In this document: piece after piece, positions 1 through 11,500 of the stretch
Position numbering within the stretch: the first letter of the stretch is position 1
Layout: every line of letters starts with the position of its first letter
From: Lepidonotus clava
Taxonomy: Eukaryota > Annelida > Polychaeta > Phyllodocida > Polynoidae
DNA: 64,000 nt
Direction of reading: 5' to 3'
NCBI GenBank assembly: GCA_936440205.1
Contig: OW387139.1
Coordinates: 38,156,378 to 38,220,377, forward strand
Program-made: the position numbers and the translations under genes
The notes under the pieces: generated by a model
Databases searched by the model: none
Seen by the model: only the letters and a program-made list of their open reading frames with translations
Told to the model about the DNA's origin: nothing

Positions 1-1943
1 GTATTGCTGATCATTCAAAACAAATATTTCTGCTTAATTAGTCTTACATGATCCGACTAAGTGAAAATCAGCAATTTTCTTTGATCATAATTGATAAATT
101 TTGGCTTTATTTAATAGTACTAGCCACGTGGATATGGTGAGCATAGTGATCACCAAAAATGTGGTCATATGTCCATAACTGCCCAAGGTCTATACGGAAA
201 AGGCTGGTTCCGCTAACTTGATGTATTCTGTTCATTCCTATGTTTTCTAAACATAGTTTTTTGTTAGTTTTTTTTCTTTTTAAAAAAAATACCTATAAAC
301 ACTTAAGTGGTTCAAATCGAATTGAAGTTGAACAAGTTCTTGTGAAATTAATTCTTATTAGAGTGGCTTCACAATCAAGGCCCCTTACAAAACAATCAAC
401 TTCCGGTCCTTGTGATCCGCTGGTTCGGAACCCTGAGTTACCATATAGCCGGCCTGACTTCATTCACAGGACAGGGTCCCTGGGAAAGTACGGAGATCAT
501 TTATCACGGAGACAATTGTTCAAACTGGCAGGTAACAAATAACGATCAACACACCAAGAAAACAAACACATTATTGCTATATACTACGCTGGGATCCACA
601 CCTCTACTCCTGTTTTGCTACGCTGCGCTAGACGCCTAGTCCCCTAGCAGAGATAAAGCGGGTACCAGCATAGCTATATACATACTTTGTCTTTGAATAT
701 AAGCAAAGTATAGAACATGCGTGGTTAATCTATTCAAGGTAATCCAAGGTCTGTTTGTATGACTAATCCATTGACAATAATTCTATATTTTGCTAGCATC
801 AATATCCCCCCAAGGAAGGAGGGGGAGGGAGGAAAAAAGTTAGTGATTAATAGCACATTTTTCAGTGCCCTATTTCAGAATTTGAGAGAATTCTACTGCA
901 GTGTAAATGTATTCATTTACCTCTCTCTGACCTTGTACAAAAACCAGGACTCTCCTATTCAACTTCCTCTCTTCATAAGAAGGTGGAAGGCAAAGCCCAG
1001 CTTCAAAAGCCGGTTTTTGTTGTTATTTTTCTTCGAGAATAGGTTAAAAAGATGTACATGTAATCCTTCTCAACTTTCCAGACAAACAAGACTTCCTGAC
1101 ATGGCCTACTTTAAATTCAAATGAATGGGAAACGCTTTACACCTACAGAAATCCATATCTCATTCTAGGCCACTGCTCTTTGCTTTAGCAAATTAAAGTC
1201 CATCGAGAAAAACTGCATTCTATACCCGCCCCTTCACCATTAGTATTTATTACATTTAAACTTACTTTTTTCGTATATATTTTTCATTTTCCCTGGGCAA
1301 TTTTGTAAATCATTCTAACGTTCACTTGCATTCTAATACCAACAACTTTCTGTCCCATTTTTTTTCACACCTCTATAACATGACTTTATAATTTACTGAT
1401 TGAACTTGAAGCTATTTCTTTTCTAACCGAAATAGATACTTTGTGAACGTTCAGCTTTTTGTGGGAGGGCCTATCACTCTGCACTGAAGGTGGTATAATA
1501 GAGGGGTGGTTATCTAGGACACCCTCCACTGAGAAGAAAACCAGCCGGATGTGTTAGGTCCTAAAAGAACCACAATGGACTAGTGCAATAAGTGTAACCA
1601 ACTCTGCAGCGTGAGGTTTATCAACCTCTACGTTGTTGGTACTTCTCCGAGAAAATGATTAACATTTTGTTTAAAATGAAATCGTATGGATTTTCCAGGG
1701 AAGATTACAATTTTCCAAAGTGTGGTATATGATGAACATGGTAATTGTAACACTAATGGAGCGATAAACTCGCAAGGAAATCACTGAAAACAAATGTCGC
1801 GGGCCGTCTTCTTGAGCAAAGCGTTTGAAGTCATCCTGGAATGATGATTTAGTGGATTCATTTCCAATGCGTAATTAAAATGAATTCAAGACAATGGCAG
1901 GGCAACATTACCAGGTGCAGCGTAGAAAAGAAAGACGTGGCAA

Positions 1944-2108
1944 GGGGCCTTCCATTTAGTATGTACGCAAATTTTCCGAAATTCTAGACCCCCCACCCCC
2001 CCTTGGCCTATAGTACGCATTGGAATTGTACAGGAACATACGCAAATTTTAAAAAATCCCAGACCCCCCCACCCCCCCTTGCTGCGTACGTACTTAATGG
2101 AAGGCCCC
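1944..2108 (+). mobile_element. MITE, GGGGCCTTCCAT family, copy 1
   Basis: The element is about 165 bp with terminal inverted repeats: the left end reads GGGGCCTTCCATTTAGTA and the right end reads TACTTAATGGAAGGCCCC. Inside are two imperfect direct units, each starting with TACGCAAATTTT and ending with a run of C. The same architecture recurs at 33066, 34049 and 62195. It has no coding capacity and its superfamily is not assigned. Confidence 0.85.
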
Positions 2109-3263
2109 CAACCGACTGCAATTTAGCTTTGTTCGCACTATGCCTAACTCGCTGGCAAAGACTGTGTCAAGAAAACAAAAATTCTGAAATATTAATGTCT
2201 ATTACAAAACAATACACGGCAAAAAAATTATCTATTTTGTCATAATTTATAAGCCTTATCCATAATTTCAGCATTCGTAACTTTTTCCTGACAATCTATC
2301 CTTGATCGTTTTCTAAGTTTTCGAATACTTAGGGTCTTTCGAAAATTTAAAACGTTCAGTATTTTGCAAAAGAAGCCAATCTGGCGTTTTAATTTCCACT
2401 ACTGTATAAATATGAAACATTAAGAGCAAATCCAGAGCTAGTTTTATGAGATTCCCTAACCTCTGTCAATTTCCCCAAATTTCAAAGACAAACAATATAA
2501 TCTTTTTTCCCCTTTGTGGGAACCCTTAATTGGTAGCATTAACCAACTTTTGAGCCTTTATGTAATGCGCCTTGGTAGTGTGGATCCTGTAGCTGTGATC
2601 TCAGTTTTCCCACCGCAGTGTGCGGGCTTGCCACACCTCAATATTAACTCACTCCACCATTAGACTAAACGTCCAAGGACCCCCACAACTATTCCTGTGG
2701 TTCACCACAATACCTCCTCACACTGCTAGGTTATTTAAACTTTGCTTTGTCGTTTTTTACAACTTCACAATAGCTGTGCTTTGTTTACTTTTTTTGTTTA
2801 GTAATTGATTAAAAGTGGGGCATCTCACTTGAGAGGTATGGGAATGAAAATAGATGAACATTGTATGAGAATGCGCTGCTTGTCTCAATATTTTTGTCTG
2901 CATGTAATAGAAGTGTTTTCTAGAAAGCAATACCGAGTAGAGTTCTTTGAAACTACTTAATCAATTTCCGAAACCAGTAGGCAGAATGCATCCTGTAGTT
3001 TTTCATTAAGGTGGATGACTAATATCCACCGTGAGGCTTAGTCTACATTAATTAGCAAAGGGAACATAAAAATAGAAACTGACGACTTTCAGAGAAAGAA
3101 TAATTAATTAATTCAAATGTTTTTGTATATCAATTGTTTCCGTTTATCATATAACAGAGGTGCCATGTGGATGTCAGATTTGGTTACAGATGTGGGAAAA
3201 TTATTTTCCTCAGAGTGCACATCCTTAAAATCCGATACTAATAAATCTACAGAAAAAGTGGGC

Positions 3264-3516
3264 GTATCATGATAACGGGTAGTCGATACCACGAAAACGG
3301 ATAGTCCTTGCCATGATAACAGGTAGTCTTTACCTTGATAACAGTTAGTCGCGAATATAACAGGTAGTCGTTATGATAACATTTGTTATCATAACATCAG
3401 GTAGTCGCTGCCATGATAACATAATAGTCCTTGCTATAATAGCAGGTAGTCCTCACCATGATAACAGGTAGTCGGTACCACACCAAAAGATAGTCATTAC
3501 CATGGTAACAGGTAGT
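3264..3516. repeat. Minisatellite, about 22-24 bp unit around GATAACAGGTAGTC
   Basis: About ten diverged tandem units of the type CCATGATAACAGGTAGTC plus spacer are present. One unit pair has become a local inverted repeat at 3370-3395 (12-bp arms). One unit at 3496-3509 reads ATTACCATGGTAAC, close to an RFX X-box. Confidence 0.85.
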
Positions 3517-4470
3517 TCTCTTACCTCAGCAGTTGGGTCAAACACATGGTAAGCATGTTTGCCACGCTCCGCTGCACACCGCTACGCTCCAATACACACC
3601 AAATAATACCCCTACACACTCAGGGCTCCTCCAGTAACAGTAAAATCCGCCCCCGCGTTACTCTCCAACACAGGACGTCTCCGCCTTGTCCTTTGCCCTA
3701 CACAGCCTTGTGGTGGTGAGTGGAGGGGACACGGTACCAGATTCATTCCCGGGGCGTCAGGCTTCACCTAATCGTTGGCACAGACTGGTTGGGGCGAGTT
3801 CCTCCGAAAGTTGGGAGCCAAGACGGCGTTGGGAGCCGCTGCCACCGCTGCCACCGTCAAAAAAGGGCTGACACAGCGAGCGCATGCACGGAGACTGAGC
3901 GGAGTGAGAAAAAAGGGGAAGGAGAAGAGGAGGTGGGGATGGGGGACGACAGGAGACAATGATGGCTGGAGGAGGAGGAGGGGCAGGAGGAGGAGGAGGC
4001 TGGGGGGCCACCTGGTAACCTTTTCCTCCAGAAGTGGGATGGAAATGTCACAATTAAGGTGGACACTGCGCCGAGACTGGGGGAGATGCTGGTTACATTG
4101 TACAGCACGATCCATTTTTGTTAACTACATGCATTTAGGTGGATCAATTTTGCTTAAAACTAAAAGTTATATTTTAATTCATTATGAAAATAAAAGATTG
4201 CTCATGGAAATAATGTTTTGATTTAATGCAAAAAGTGTGGAGTTACTGAATATATTGTTTCTTCGTAGATAATGAAGCCAATACTTCACACTCATTTCTT
4301 TCATTCACCTTTATGGAAATTTCCTCATATACCCCCAACACAATCTCCTAACAGAAATATATAGTTCTATGAGCAGTAGGCTAGGGAGGCTGGGGGACAA
4401 CGTTTTTACTACGATTTCCATACGTTTTCTCTTGAGCCATCGAAAACTATCCATCTGATCCGACCATGTG

Positions 4471-4685
4471 AAAGGGGTGTGATGGTGTAGTGGTCAATTT
4501 GTTAGACTTGCATGCGGGAGACCCGGGTTCGAGCCTGGGCTGTGCCTGTTACACCACCCTACCTTCTGTTGTTCTCACCCCCATAGATTCGATTACACTA
4601 GACTTGAAGTCAACAAAGAGAGTGGTCCTGATATAGCTGAAAAATTGCTAAGCAGACGTTAAACTCCAACAATCATTATCATCAT
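4471..4685 (+). mobile_element. tRNA-derived SINE, apparently full length
   Basis: The head has a perfect pol III A box (TGGTGTAGTGG, 4483-4493) and B box (GGTTCGAGCC, 4526-4535). A body follows, then a tail reading CTGATATAGCTGAAA and GACGTTAAACTCCAAC, and an ATC-rich 3' end. Imperfect 11-bp repeats (CCGACCATGTG at 4460-4470 and CCAACCATGAG at 4686-4696) flank it like a diverged target-site duplication. The extended body and tail show it is a SINE and not a working tRNA gene. A 5'-truncated copy of the same tail lies at 41691. Confidence 0.88.
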
Positions 4686-5312
4686 CCAACCATGAGTCTC
4701 GCGGTGTGACCGGGTCTCAGAACTGACTCCGACAACTGGCCGCAGTCTCCGGCTGGCCCTGCCACTGCCACCGACACTGAAAATGTCAGAGGTAAAACTC
4801 TTCCTTGCTGAGGTTTGCCCCTAAGGAAACTCAAATGCCGAATTCAAGAATTAATCGAATCTGTTTTGGCTGTAAATCAACAATGCGAAAAAAAAGTGTT
4901 TATCTGGAAAATTCTCGAGTTGTATTGGTGCATTAAATACCATGTTTTGGTTTTAGCATTTAGAATGCAGGTGGTATGACTGTGTTTGTATTTATTGATG
5001 CGATACAGAGTTGATTGGTTTGCACAGCTTTAATAGATGCTTTTATAAAGATGCCATTGAAAATCTAGACAGGCAGTCTTTCTCTTTCGTTTTCTTTCCT
5101 TATTTTGGCTACAACGTTATTTAGGTAATACACAAAGATTAACACTTAAACTGTATCTGATCATTCTATCTAGGACTCTAACGCACAACTGCATAAGAAT
5201 GCATGTCTTCTGTTTTACTCAGGGATGTAAGTCAAGGACAGCGAAAAAATCGGAAATAACATAAAGAAAATCTGACTATATCTTAAAATGATGTAAATCA
5301 TGTTCTTCATAC

Positions 5313-5516
5313 AGCCCTGCCTACTACCACCGGCAGGGTCAGCCCTGCGTACTACCACCTCCAGGGTCAGCCCTGCGCACTACCACCTCCAGGGTCAGCC
5401 CTGCGCACTACCACCTCCTGGGTCGGCCCTGCATACTACCCCCTCCAGGGTCAGCCCTGTATACTACCACCTCCAGGGTCAGCCCTGCGTACTACCACCT
5501 CCAGAGCTACCACCTC
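5313..5516. repeat. Minisatellite, 28-bp unit, about 7 copies
   Basis: Units of the form AGCCCTGCGTACTACCACCT plus CCAGGGTC follow one another with few changes. The 28-bp period is not a multiple of three, so open frames across it are not a conserved protein repeat. It is directly tandem without spacers, so it is not a CRISPR array. Confidence 0.92.
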
Positions 5517-6541
5517 CGTCAGTCAGGGTCCTGACCAGAGGGCAGCGGCAGGCACCTTGTTGATGCCGCGCGGTAAATAACGCGCCTTTTTGCCACGCAC
5601 CGCCCTGCGCCGCGCCGGGTGACGCGTCAACAACACGGACCTGGCGGTGATCAAGCCAATTAAGGCACGATCCCGACAATTAGGACACCACTGACATTTA
5701 CTTGTTTCAAGGCAGTGGCACAATTTTAGAAAGGACACCAGTCAGCCTCGGCTGCTAGGTTTTTCTCCCCCATCCCTCCTCCCTCCCTCCCCACTTTCCA
5801 CCCAGCGTCCAGGCGGCGCATCTCCTGGTTCCATACTGGCAAAGAAAGACCATAAAATGTTGCATATTGTTGTCTGCCTTGTCTAGATCAGATTTTTCAT
5901 GCGATAAACATTTATATTTAACCTTTTCAAATTGATTCTATCAGACGGTAACAATTTATTAAGTTGCTATGATTTAAGCTGGCCTTTTCTTTATGAATTA
6001 TTCTGTTTCATTAAGATTTAACTCAAATTTATTGGAGTAGCTAAAAAGTAAAAGTACAGAAATTCATTATATCTTATTACGTGCTATTTGTTGCATAGGT
6101 GGGAAAACAGAAATACATAAATGTGCAATATATTGAGTTCACCTTTACGTACTAAAGCACATATCTACTTATTATCTGTTACCTTAACTTAAGTACATAA
6201 GTTTATCAGCGGGAATGATAAATGCAGACTACATAAACTACAATTGAAAGATACGTTTACCTGCATATCTTCTTATTTCCTAAATTTTGGACTTTAATTC
6301 TATAAATGATGGAATAAATACAGTGCTTGTATTTATACCTTAATTGTCTTAAATTCAAAGTATCTTTGGGACCAAAGTAAGAATATTCAAGAACCTTCAC
6401 TACCTATAACTATAAGATGAAATAAAAGAGTTTTCAAAACCACTAAATAATAGGATGTCATAACATGTACGGATACCAGTACCCAGTGCTACAAAAGCTA
6501 CGTGTTATGTTTACTCAAATTTGAGCAGTTATGGATCCTAG

Positions 6542-6719
6542 GTAATCCAAGCAATGCCTAAGATTACAGAACCTTGGTTTTCTAATAACATAAGATTGCA
6601 GAACCTTGGTTTTCTAATAACCTAAGATTGCAGAACATTGTCTTTTTTCTAATAACCTATGATTGTAGAACCTTGTCTTTTTTCAATAACCTAAGATTGC
6701 AGAACCTTGGTTATCCAAG
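6542..6719. repeat. Minisatellite, about 33-bp unit, five copies
   Basis: Repeated blocks of CCTAAGATTGCAGAACCTTG followed by a TTTTCTAATAA spacer are present, with small length changes in the T-run. Confidence 0.9.
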
Positions 6720-8195
6720 AATTTTCTATTTCCTTTAAGGAACCTGGATGTACTGAAGCCCTCGTTCCGTCTCATTTCTACTATTACACGGTTTTCTTAT
6801 CAGAACCGCATCCTTACCAAATTGCACTTATCAAACAAATTTATTTGTATTTCTGTTCCTTATACTGTTTCACGTACATACTAGGAAATATTCCTACTTT
6901 TTTTTTGCAGGAACTTACTATGATAATAACATGCTAGTGATCAATGTCATACCCGAAACCTGGAAATTTCTGGGATATTCTAGGTTCCAAGAAAACGTGA
7001 GGAATTAGTCCAACACACAGACTGGGAGGAAGCAGCCGAGCGCGGTAGACTGAGACAACTCCCTATAAGGGGGCCGAGCCTAAATGTCATCACTAACCGG
7101 CCTGTTTTACCACTTTTAGGTGATCTCTCTGCTTAACAAGCGAGCTCCTAATTCTTTTGTAAAATTAGGCCTAGGATTGTATCTTTGTGATTGGTACTGT
7201 ATTGTGTTGTACACTCAATACAAGATTCTTGTATTTCAGTTTATACGGCATACTTGGGGAAATTATTATCAGAATTTGATGTTCTGTAACATAGTCCAGC
7301 TGGATATCTGGTGCTGTAACAAACAAATAAAAAAGTATTCTGACGTTTCCTAGTTGAAAAAAAAGAAAATAAATTAAAATAATTCTTAAAAACTGTAAAT
7401 GGCCATAGTTGTACCATTGACCACACAAAGAAGTCGAACTGAAAAGAGCTCTGGTGCGCGTTTATCCTAAGGCCCGGCTCCACTGGTCAAGATAAATCTT
7501 AAGAGTCAGATCTGTGAGACCCAAAATAACTGTTGTAGATTACACTGAACATATAGGCATGATTCTTCAATCTTGTCAAAAAAAAACCGGCTCGAATATC
7601 GTATATAAAGCTCAGGCTAATTCAAAGGCGTGTGGAACTGAACCTTTACCAAAATTGACTTGCCATTCCTTTACAAGGTAATGAAATATACCTGACTGAT
7701 TTACTAGTCTTCAAAGAAACCGGCTATATACATTATTGTACGAAAATAGTTGTGTCAAAATAAGATTGAGTTTACAAAACCTCCATTATTGAATTGAACT
7801 TTTTCCACTATAAGGCTCAGTTATCCTCAACTCGACTGATAATCCGAGCAAAAAATTGTGTAACACAGAAAACTTAACCAAAAAAACAGAGATACCAATC
7901 TTTAAGAAATCTTTGCCCAGGTTGAAAATGAAACTGTGAATGAAAATCTAAGCTGTAGGTAGATAAACAACAACAACAACAAAAGAAAGCGAGCACGAAC
8001 GTTTTCATAACGCAGCCAATAATCACCGTCTTATCTGGAATCATCCTAAGACTCGAGTGCTTGAGTCTCTTATCTGCCACTGTTGCTATCTCACCTCGAG
8101 ATAATAAACCTGCATAGTTAACACGCTCAGTAGACAAGATATTTACCACGTATGTTTATCAAAAGGTGTGAGAGTGGGCCCTCTTCAAGTCTTAC

Positions 8196-8345
8196 CTGAA
8201 GTGGTTTACACCTGTTTTGCCGAGAAAGGACAGGACATAGGAGCCCGGCTTGCGGTCGCTTTCTCGGATAAGGTAACTACCGAGTTGTCCCGCCTGCCGG
8301 AGACGCTCCTCCGCTGTGTTGCGATCTAAACGTCCATGGTACCAT
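8196..8345 (-). CDS. RASA1: RASA1 second coding exon: first part of the N-terminal SH2 domain
   Basis: This 150-base exon lies between an acceptor (CCTAATAG on the minus strand) and a donor (GTAAGA). It completes Gln58 and encodes residues 59-107 plus two bases of Arg108. It starts WYHGRLDRNTAEERLRQAG, nearly identical to human RASA1 (WYHGKLDRTIAEERLRQAG). The FLVRES-type phosphotyrosine pocket is present as YLIRES, with the invariant beta-B arginine at about residue 85 and the alpha-A arginine at about residue 66. The exon ends GVNHF(R), as human VVNHFR does. The rest of this SH2 domain, the SH3, second SH2, PH, C2 and RasGAP domains are not in the window and must lie beyond the left edge. 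I looked for the expected next segment (CGDYYIGGRRF) on the minus strand of 1-8195 and did not find it. The domain should bind pTyr partners such as p190RhoGAP, by family knowledge. Confidence 0.96.
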
Positions 8346-10082
8346 CTATTAGGAAAGAAACACATTTATTAGTTGGCAGTCGGGGCTCTGATAATAAATC
8401 TAGTCTTTTTTTCTTACACTGAGGCAACCGAGGAGGGTTAGTAATGATAACAGTTTCAAGTGGGAATGATTTACTGTAGACTTACATCCATAGATATAAT
8501 TGTGATAAGACAACAATTCACTGCATTCCTTACGTGCACAAACCAACATTACTCTTTAGATACTATTATCATAAGAACGGAATTTTCTTATGTGAAAGGA
8601 TCTACATCAAATTGATGTAGATCCTTTCACATAAGAAAATTCCGTTCTTTTATTGATTCAATAAAAGTAACATACTAGTCTCATCCTATTCCAAGTATTT
8701 AAATCTAGGCAATCTGTTCATCTTTGTCCACTTAGATTTCCGCTTTCAAATTAAGTTCTAGATAGAGTATAACAGTAGAGTGGTACCCGTCTTACTCTTA
8801 AGCATCCGCCCTTCGTGAATTAAAACTGTGGATGTCTAAAATGCATGGCCCTTCACGCGGGGTAAATGCAAAATTTATGTTATATCATAAAAATATTACA
8901 TGTTCTTCAAAACTGTGTCCGTATAAGACGGATGGTCGTATACAGTAGGACGTTATTAATCATTTGATCTGCTTTTATAAATTCGACTAGCAAGATTTTA
9001 AATAGAGATTCCTTCCTATTCCGCTCTCTTTTATAACAGATTTTAAGAATTTAGGCCAATGGCATGGATCGCGGTTGAAAGCTCATGCTTGTTTCTGTGC
9101 ATGCACAGATTACTCATGTCTTGAATGGAAAAAAAAAGTTCTCAAGTGGACTGGATTCACCTCGTTCTAATGTTACCAAGCATTGCATTTTCTTCATGAA
9201 TCACATATATGATATGCTTTACAATATACTGCTAACAGGAATTAGTTTTTAACATTTTTTTTTATGAAACAGGATGCTAACTAAGAACTATGTCAATAGT
9301 AGATCTATGCATTTACAGGATAATTCCCATAAATACTCGTCACGTTAGTGCATTTATTCTATGAATTATAAATGAAAATATAAACAATTCTTGAATTCTA
9401 TTGGCCACACAATATCTTTGCACATACAAAGATAAATTAGGCAAATCTAGACATTTTTAGTGCTTCAGCTCGTACTTTCAAACGTGCTGGACTGAGCATA
9501 GTAATCAGGAAGATCTAAGCACTCATATGATATCATCCAGGCCTGTCAAATTGACAACTACCACCAAACAAATCACTTTGATGGTAATCAGGTTTATGCG
9601 TCTTGAATTTGGCCAAATAGGTTTACAGTTCAATGTCATATACATTAATCTGCATTCCTGTTCAGGATAAGAGTAATGCCAGATAGCATTCTGTTTAACC
9701 TAGGCCTAGCTGTCACTGCCGCTGTCAAAAATGAGTCTCAGTCTGTGACTGTCACTGTGGCTGTCAAAGTCATAACAATCAATGCCAGACCTGCAGTGGG
9801 GCTTCCGCATAAGCCACCACGTCTCAGATTTGGCGCAAACATCGCATAATTCAACTGCATAACGTCATACAATTAATATTGCTTAACTTAACAATGATTT
9901 TAATCCATATCGGACAAAAAGACTCACTGAGTCACCTAGATCTGACAAGGAATAGACACAAAGAAACTCCACCGAAGCAGACATGCACACGGTTACGTTT
10001 GGCTGAGAGATTGCAGTGAATGGGGAGCGCCCGGGGACGCTTATCTCACCTCAATCAATCTCTACTTCCAAGCCATACTTAC
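8346..10082 (-). other. RASA1: RASA1 intron 1
   Basis: This interval lies between the two coding exons, with a GTAAGT donor at its right end and a CCTAATAG acceptor at its left end. It is AT-rich and holds no other exon that I can see. The notable content is the perfect 77-bp palindrome at 8573-8649 and one TAGGCCTA octamer at 9701-9708. Confidence 0.9.
8573..8649. repeat. Perfect 77-bp palindrome (38-bp arms, 1-bp spacer)
   Basis: The left arm 8573-8610 (starting AAGAACGGAATTTTCTTATG) and right arm 8612-8649 are exact reverse complements around a single A at 8611. No mismatch occurs in 38 pairs and no clear target duplication flanks it. It lies in RASA1 intron 1, so it would be transcribed and could fold into a long hairpin. 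It may be a young foldback insertion, a hairpin-RNA source, or an assembly artefact. Confidence 0.95.
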
Positions 10083-10255
10083 TGATTCTCTGGAGGCGCA
10101 GACAGCGCAATATCTATGTTTTCCTCCACACATTCTACTACCCCGCTGAAAGGATCGAATTCATCCGTTGCGTCGGCAAGATTCTGGACCTCTTCGGCGA
10201 CGGGGCAAGGGGCGACCTGTTCTTGGAACCTGCTCTCCTTATTCTTATCCGCCAT
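10083..10255 (-). CDS. RASA1: RASA1 (p120 RasGAP) orthologue, first coding exon (residues 1-57 plus two bases of codon 58)
   Basis: RASA1 is a cytosolic GTPase-activating protein that switches off Ras and docks on phosphotyrosine proteins through SH2-SH3-SH2 modules. Reading the minus strand, an ATG at 10255-10253 sits in a good Kozak context (ACCATGG), and a TGA lies in the same frame a few codons upstream, so this is the first in-frame start. The 57 codons begin MADKNKESRFQEQ and end IDIALSAPPEN; codon 58 (CA|A, Gln) is split by a consensus donor, GTAAGTATGG. The end APPENQ matches the human junction APPTNQ just before the SH2 domain, and the reading phase fits the next exon exactly. The human exon encodes about 180 residues rich in Gly/Ala/Pro; here that part is absent and the segment is short and acidic. 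The match is from memory of the human protein, not a search. Confidence 0.93.
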
Positions 10256-10450
10256 GGTGTTGATCCTGACTTCTCAATCAGGCTGAATGTATTTCATCAT
10301 ATGATTAGCCGAATGCGTATCTTGAATAGATATGTGTAAGTTTTAACATGGAACTGTGTCTAGATATATTTGTGAACCATAGCGAAAACCGGAAGTAACC
10401 TGTCACATTCTAAACCGAGGCTCTTCACAACATACGCGATTTCGGCAGCA
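10256..10450 (-). promoter_or_regulatory. RASA1: Probable RASA1 5'UTR and proximal promoter with ETS site
   Basis: This stretch lies immediately upstream of the RASA1 start codon. It contains a full ETS/GABP consensus ACCGGAAGT at 10388-10396, about 135 bp upstream of the ATG, followed by a slightly CpG-richer stretch to 10450. ETS sites close to the start site are typical of TATA-less, broadly expressed promoters. No convincing TATA box was seen. The transcription start is not determined, and assignment as promoter is an inference from position. Confidence 0.55.
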
Positions 10451-11164
10451 ACGACTTTTCCTGGCGTGAAAGCATTTATTTATTATTTAAGCGGAATTAT
10501 ATATAGGAAAATTAAAAATCGAAGATAGATGTTAACATGAATTAGTTATTTGTATGATTATGGTTAAATTTTCCAGCGATGTCTGGTAATAAATAATACA
10601 ATTTTATATCATGAAGAGAAACCCCCAAGCTTTCATGATGCCACCTTGTGCTACATACTTGAACTAGAAAATGAGGCGTCGCTCTGAAGCAGGCTGGTCT
10701 AGGTTGGCCAAGCAATACCAAATGAATAGGTCCATTATCAGCTAAATTATTTCTTATATTTTGAAATGACTGACAAGCTTATTTCAGAGTATAAGTTTAG
10801 TTTATAAAAAAAGTTTAGGATCTAGGTGTTTGTATCTCCAATAAAACCTACTTTATCTCTGATAAATAGGCCTAATCAACCCATAAAATAATGGAAAAGG
10901 CTACAATTTGTGTCCAATGTAAGATAATTTTGTAAAATTCTATGAATTCACTAGGAGAAAAATAATCCATTAAACATTTTTGTACATGTACTAGGCCCTA
11001 TGTACAATAAAGCCCACTGAAACATATTTTTGAAAAAAAGAAAGAAAAAAGAAAAATATCTTAGTGATAATTTTCTATACGGAGTAAACGGGTTAGCGGT
11101 ATCCTTGCGATTCTCGGCATCGCACGGTGAAATTTTGGGCTCTGTATGTTGGCTACTTAGCATT
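10451..11164. other. Intergenic, no gene seen
   Basis: This AT-rich stretch upstream of the RASA1 promoter shows short open frames on both strands that look random. One TAGGCCTA octamer lies at 10867-10874. Confidence 0.6.
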
Positions 11165-11500
11165 GGCGCTGTCGCATCCCGAACACGTAACCCATCTCCG
11201 ATCCGTTCGGGGTCAAGTTGGGCGAAATGCGCATGCGCATTGGGGTGGGTTCTAGTCTAAAAGCATGCATCATCAAGCTCGCCAGTCAAGGTTGTAATGG
11301 GTAGCAAATTAAAATATATATCCCTCTCATCTTTTACCTATTTGGGATTCATACCTAAATGGCTAACTCGTCCCTACTCCTCAGTTTGTGAATGGGGAAC
11401 CTGTCGAGATTATTACATCCTGACCCAGTACGCATGCGTAGTTCGCCCAACTTGGCCGAGTACACATTGGAGATAGGTACGTGTTCGGGATGCTACAGCC
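11165..11500. mobile_element. Foldback element with about 84-bp inverted arms
   Basis: The left arm (11165-11250, containing CATCCCGAACACGTA and GTCAAGTTGGGCGAA) is repeated as its reverse complement at 11417-11500, at roughly 80% identity around a spacer of about 167 bp. No open frame is present. The left arm contains a perfect NRF1 palindrome TGCGCATGCGCA (11228-11239); the right arm has the diverged form ACGCATGCGT. It lies about 1 kb upstream of RASA1. Confidence 0.8.

Larger units (their letters stand above)
1..8195 (-). other. RASA1: RASA1 intron 2, partial (continues past the left edge)
   Basis: At least 8.2 kb separates the SH2 exon from the next RASA1 exon, which is not in the window. 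The interval holds a MITE (1944-2108), a minisatellite (3264-3516), a purine-rich and GC-rich patch (3680-4040), a tRNA-derived SINE (4471-4685), a 28-bp minisatellite (5313-5516) and a 33-bp minisatellite (6542-6719). Open frames over the purine-rich patch are low-complexity on both strands and are not supported as exons. A splice-bounded block near 479-541 (plus strand) is unexplained but resembles no protein that I know. Confidence 0.8.

Noticed and set aside
3768-4221. Overlapping open frames of 80-148 codons on both strands
   Set aside because: They come from purine-rich GGA repeats; both strands are open at once, no good start is present on the plus strand, and no domain is seen.
4475-4556. 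A tRNA gene
   Set aside because: The A and B boxes are there, but the sequence continues into a SINE body and tail and the same tail is dispersed elsewhere.
5313-5516. CRISPR array
   Set aside because: The units are directly tandem with no unique spacers, and the window is a eukaryotic genome.
1-8195. A third RASA1 exon
   Set aside because: I looked for CGDYYIGGRRF, KIWFHGK and WMWVTN equivalents on the minus strand and found none. A very diverged exon could still be missed by eye.
10031-10052. Alternative downstream donor for RASA1 exon 1 (GAG|GTGAGA)
   Set aside because: Using it would read a TAA immediately after Asn57-Gln58, so it cannot give a coding extension.
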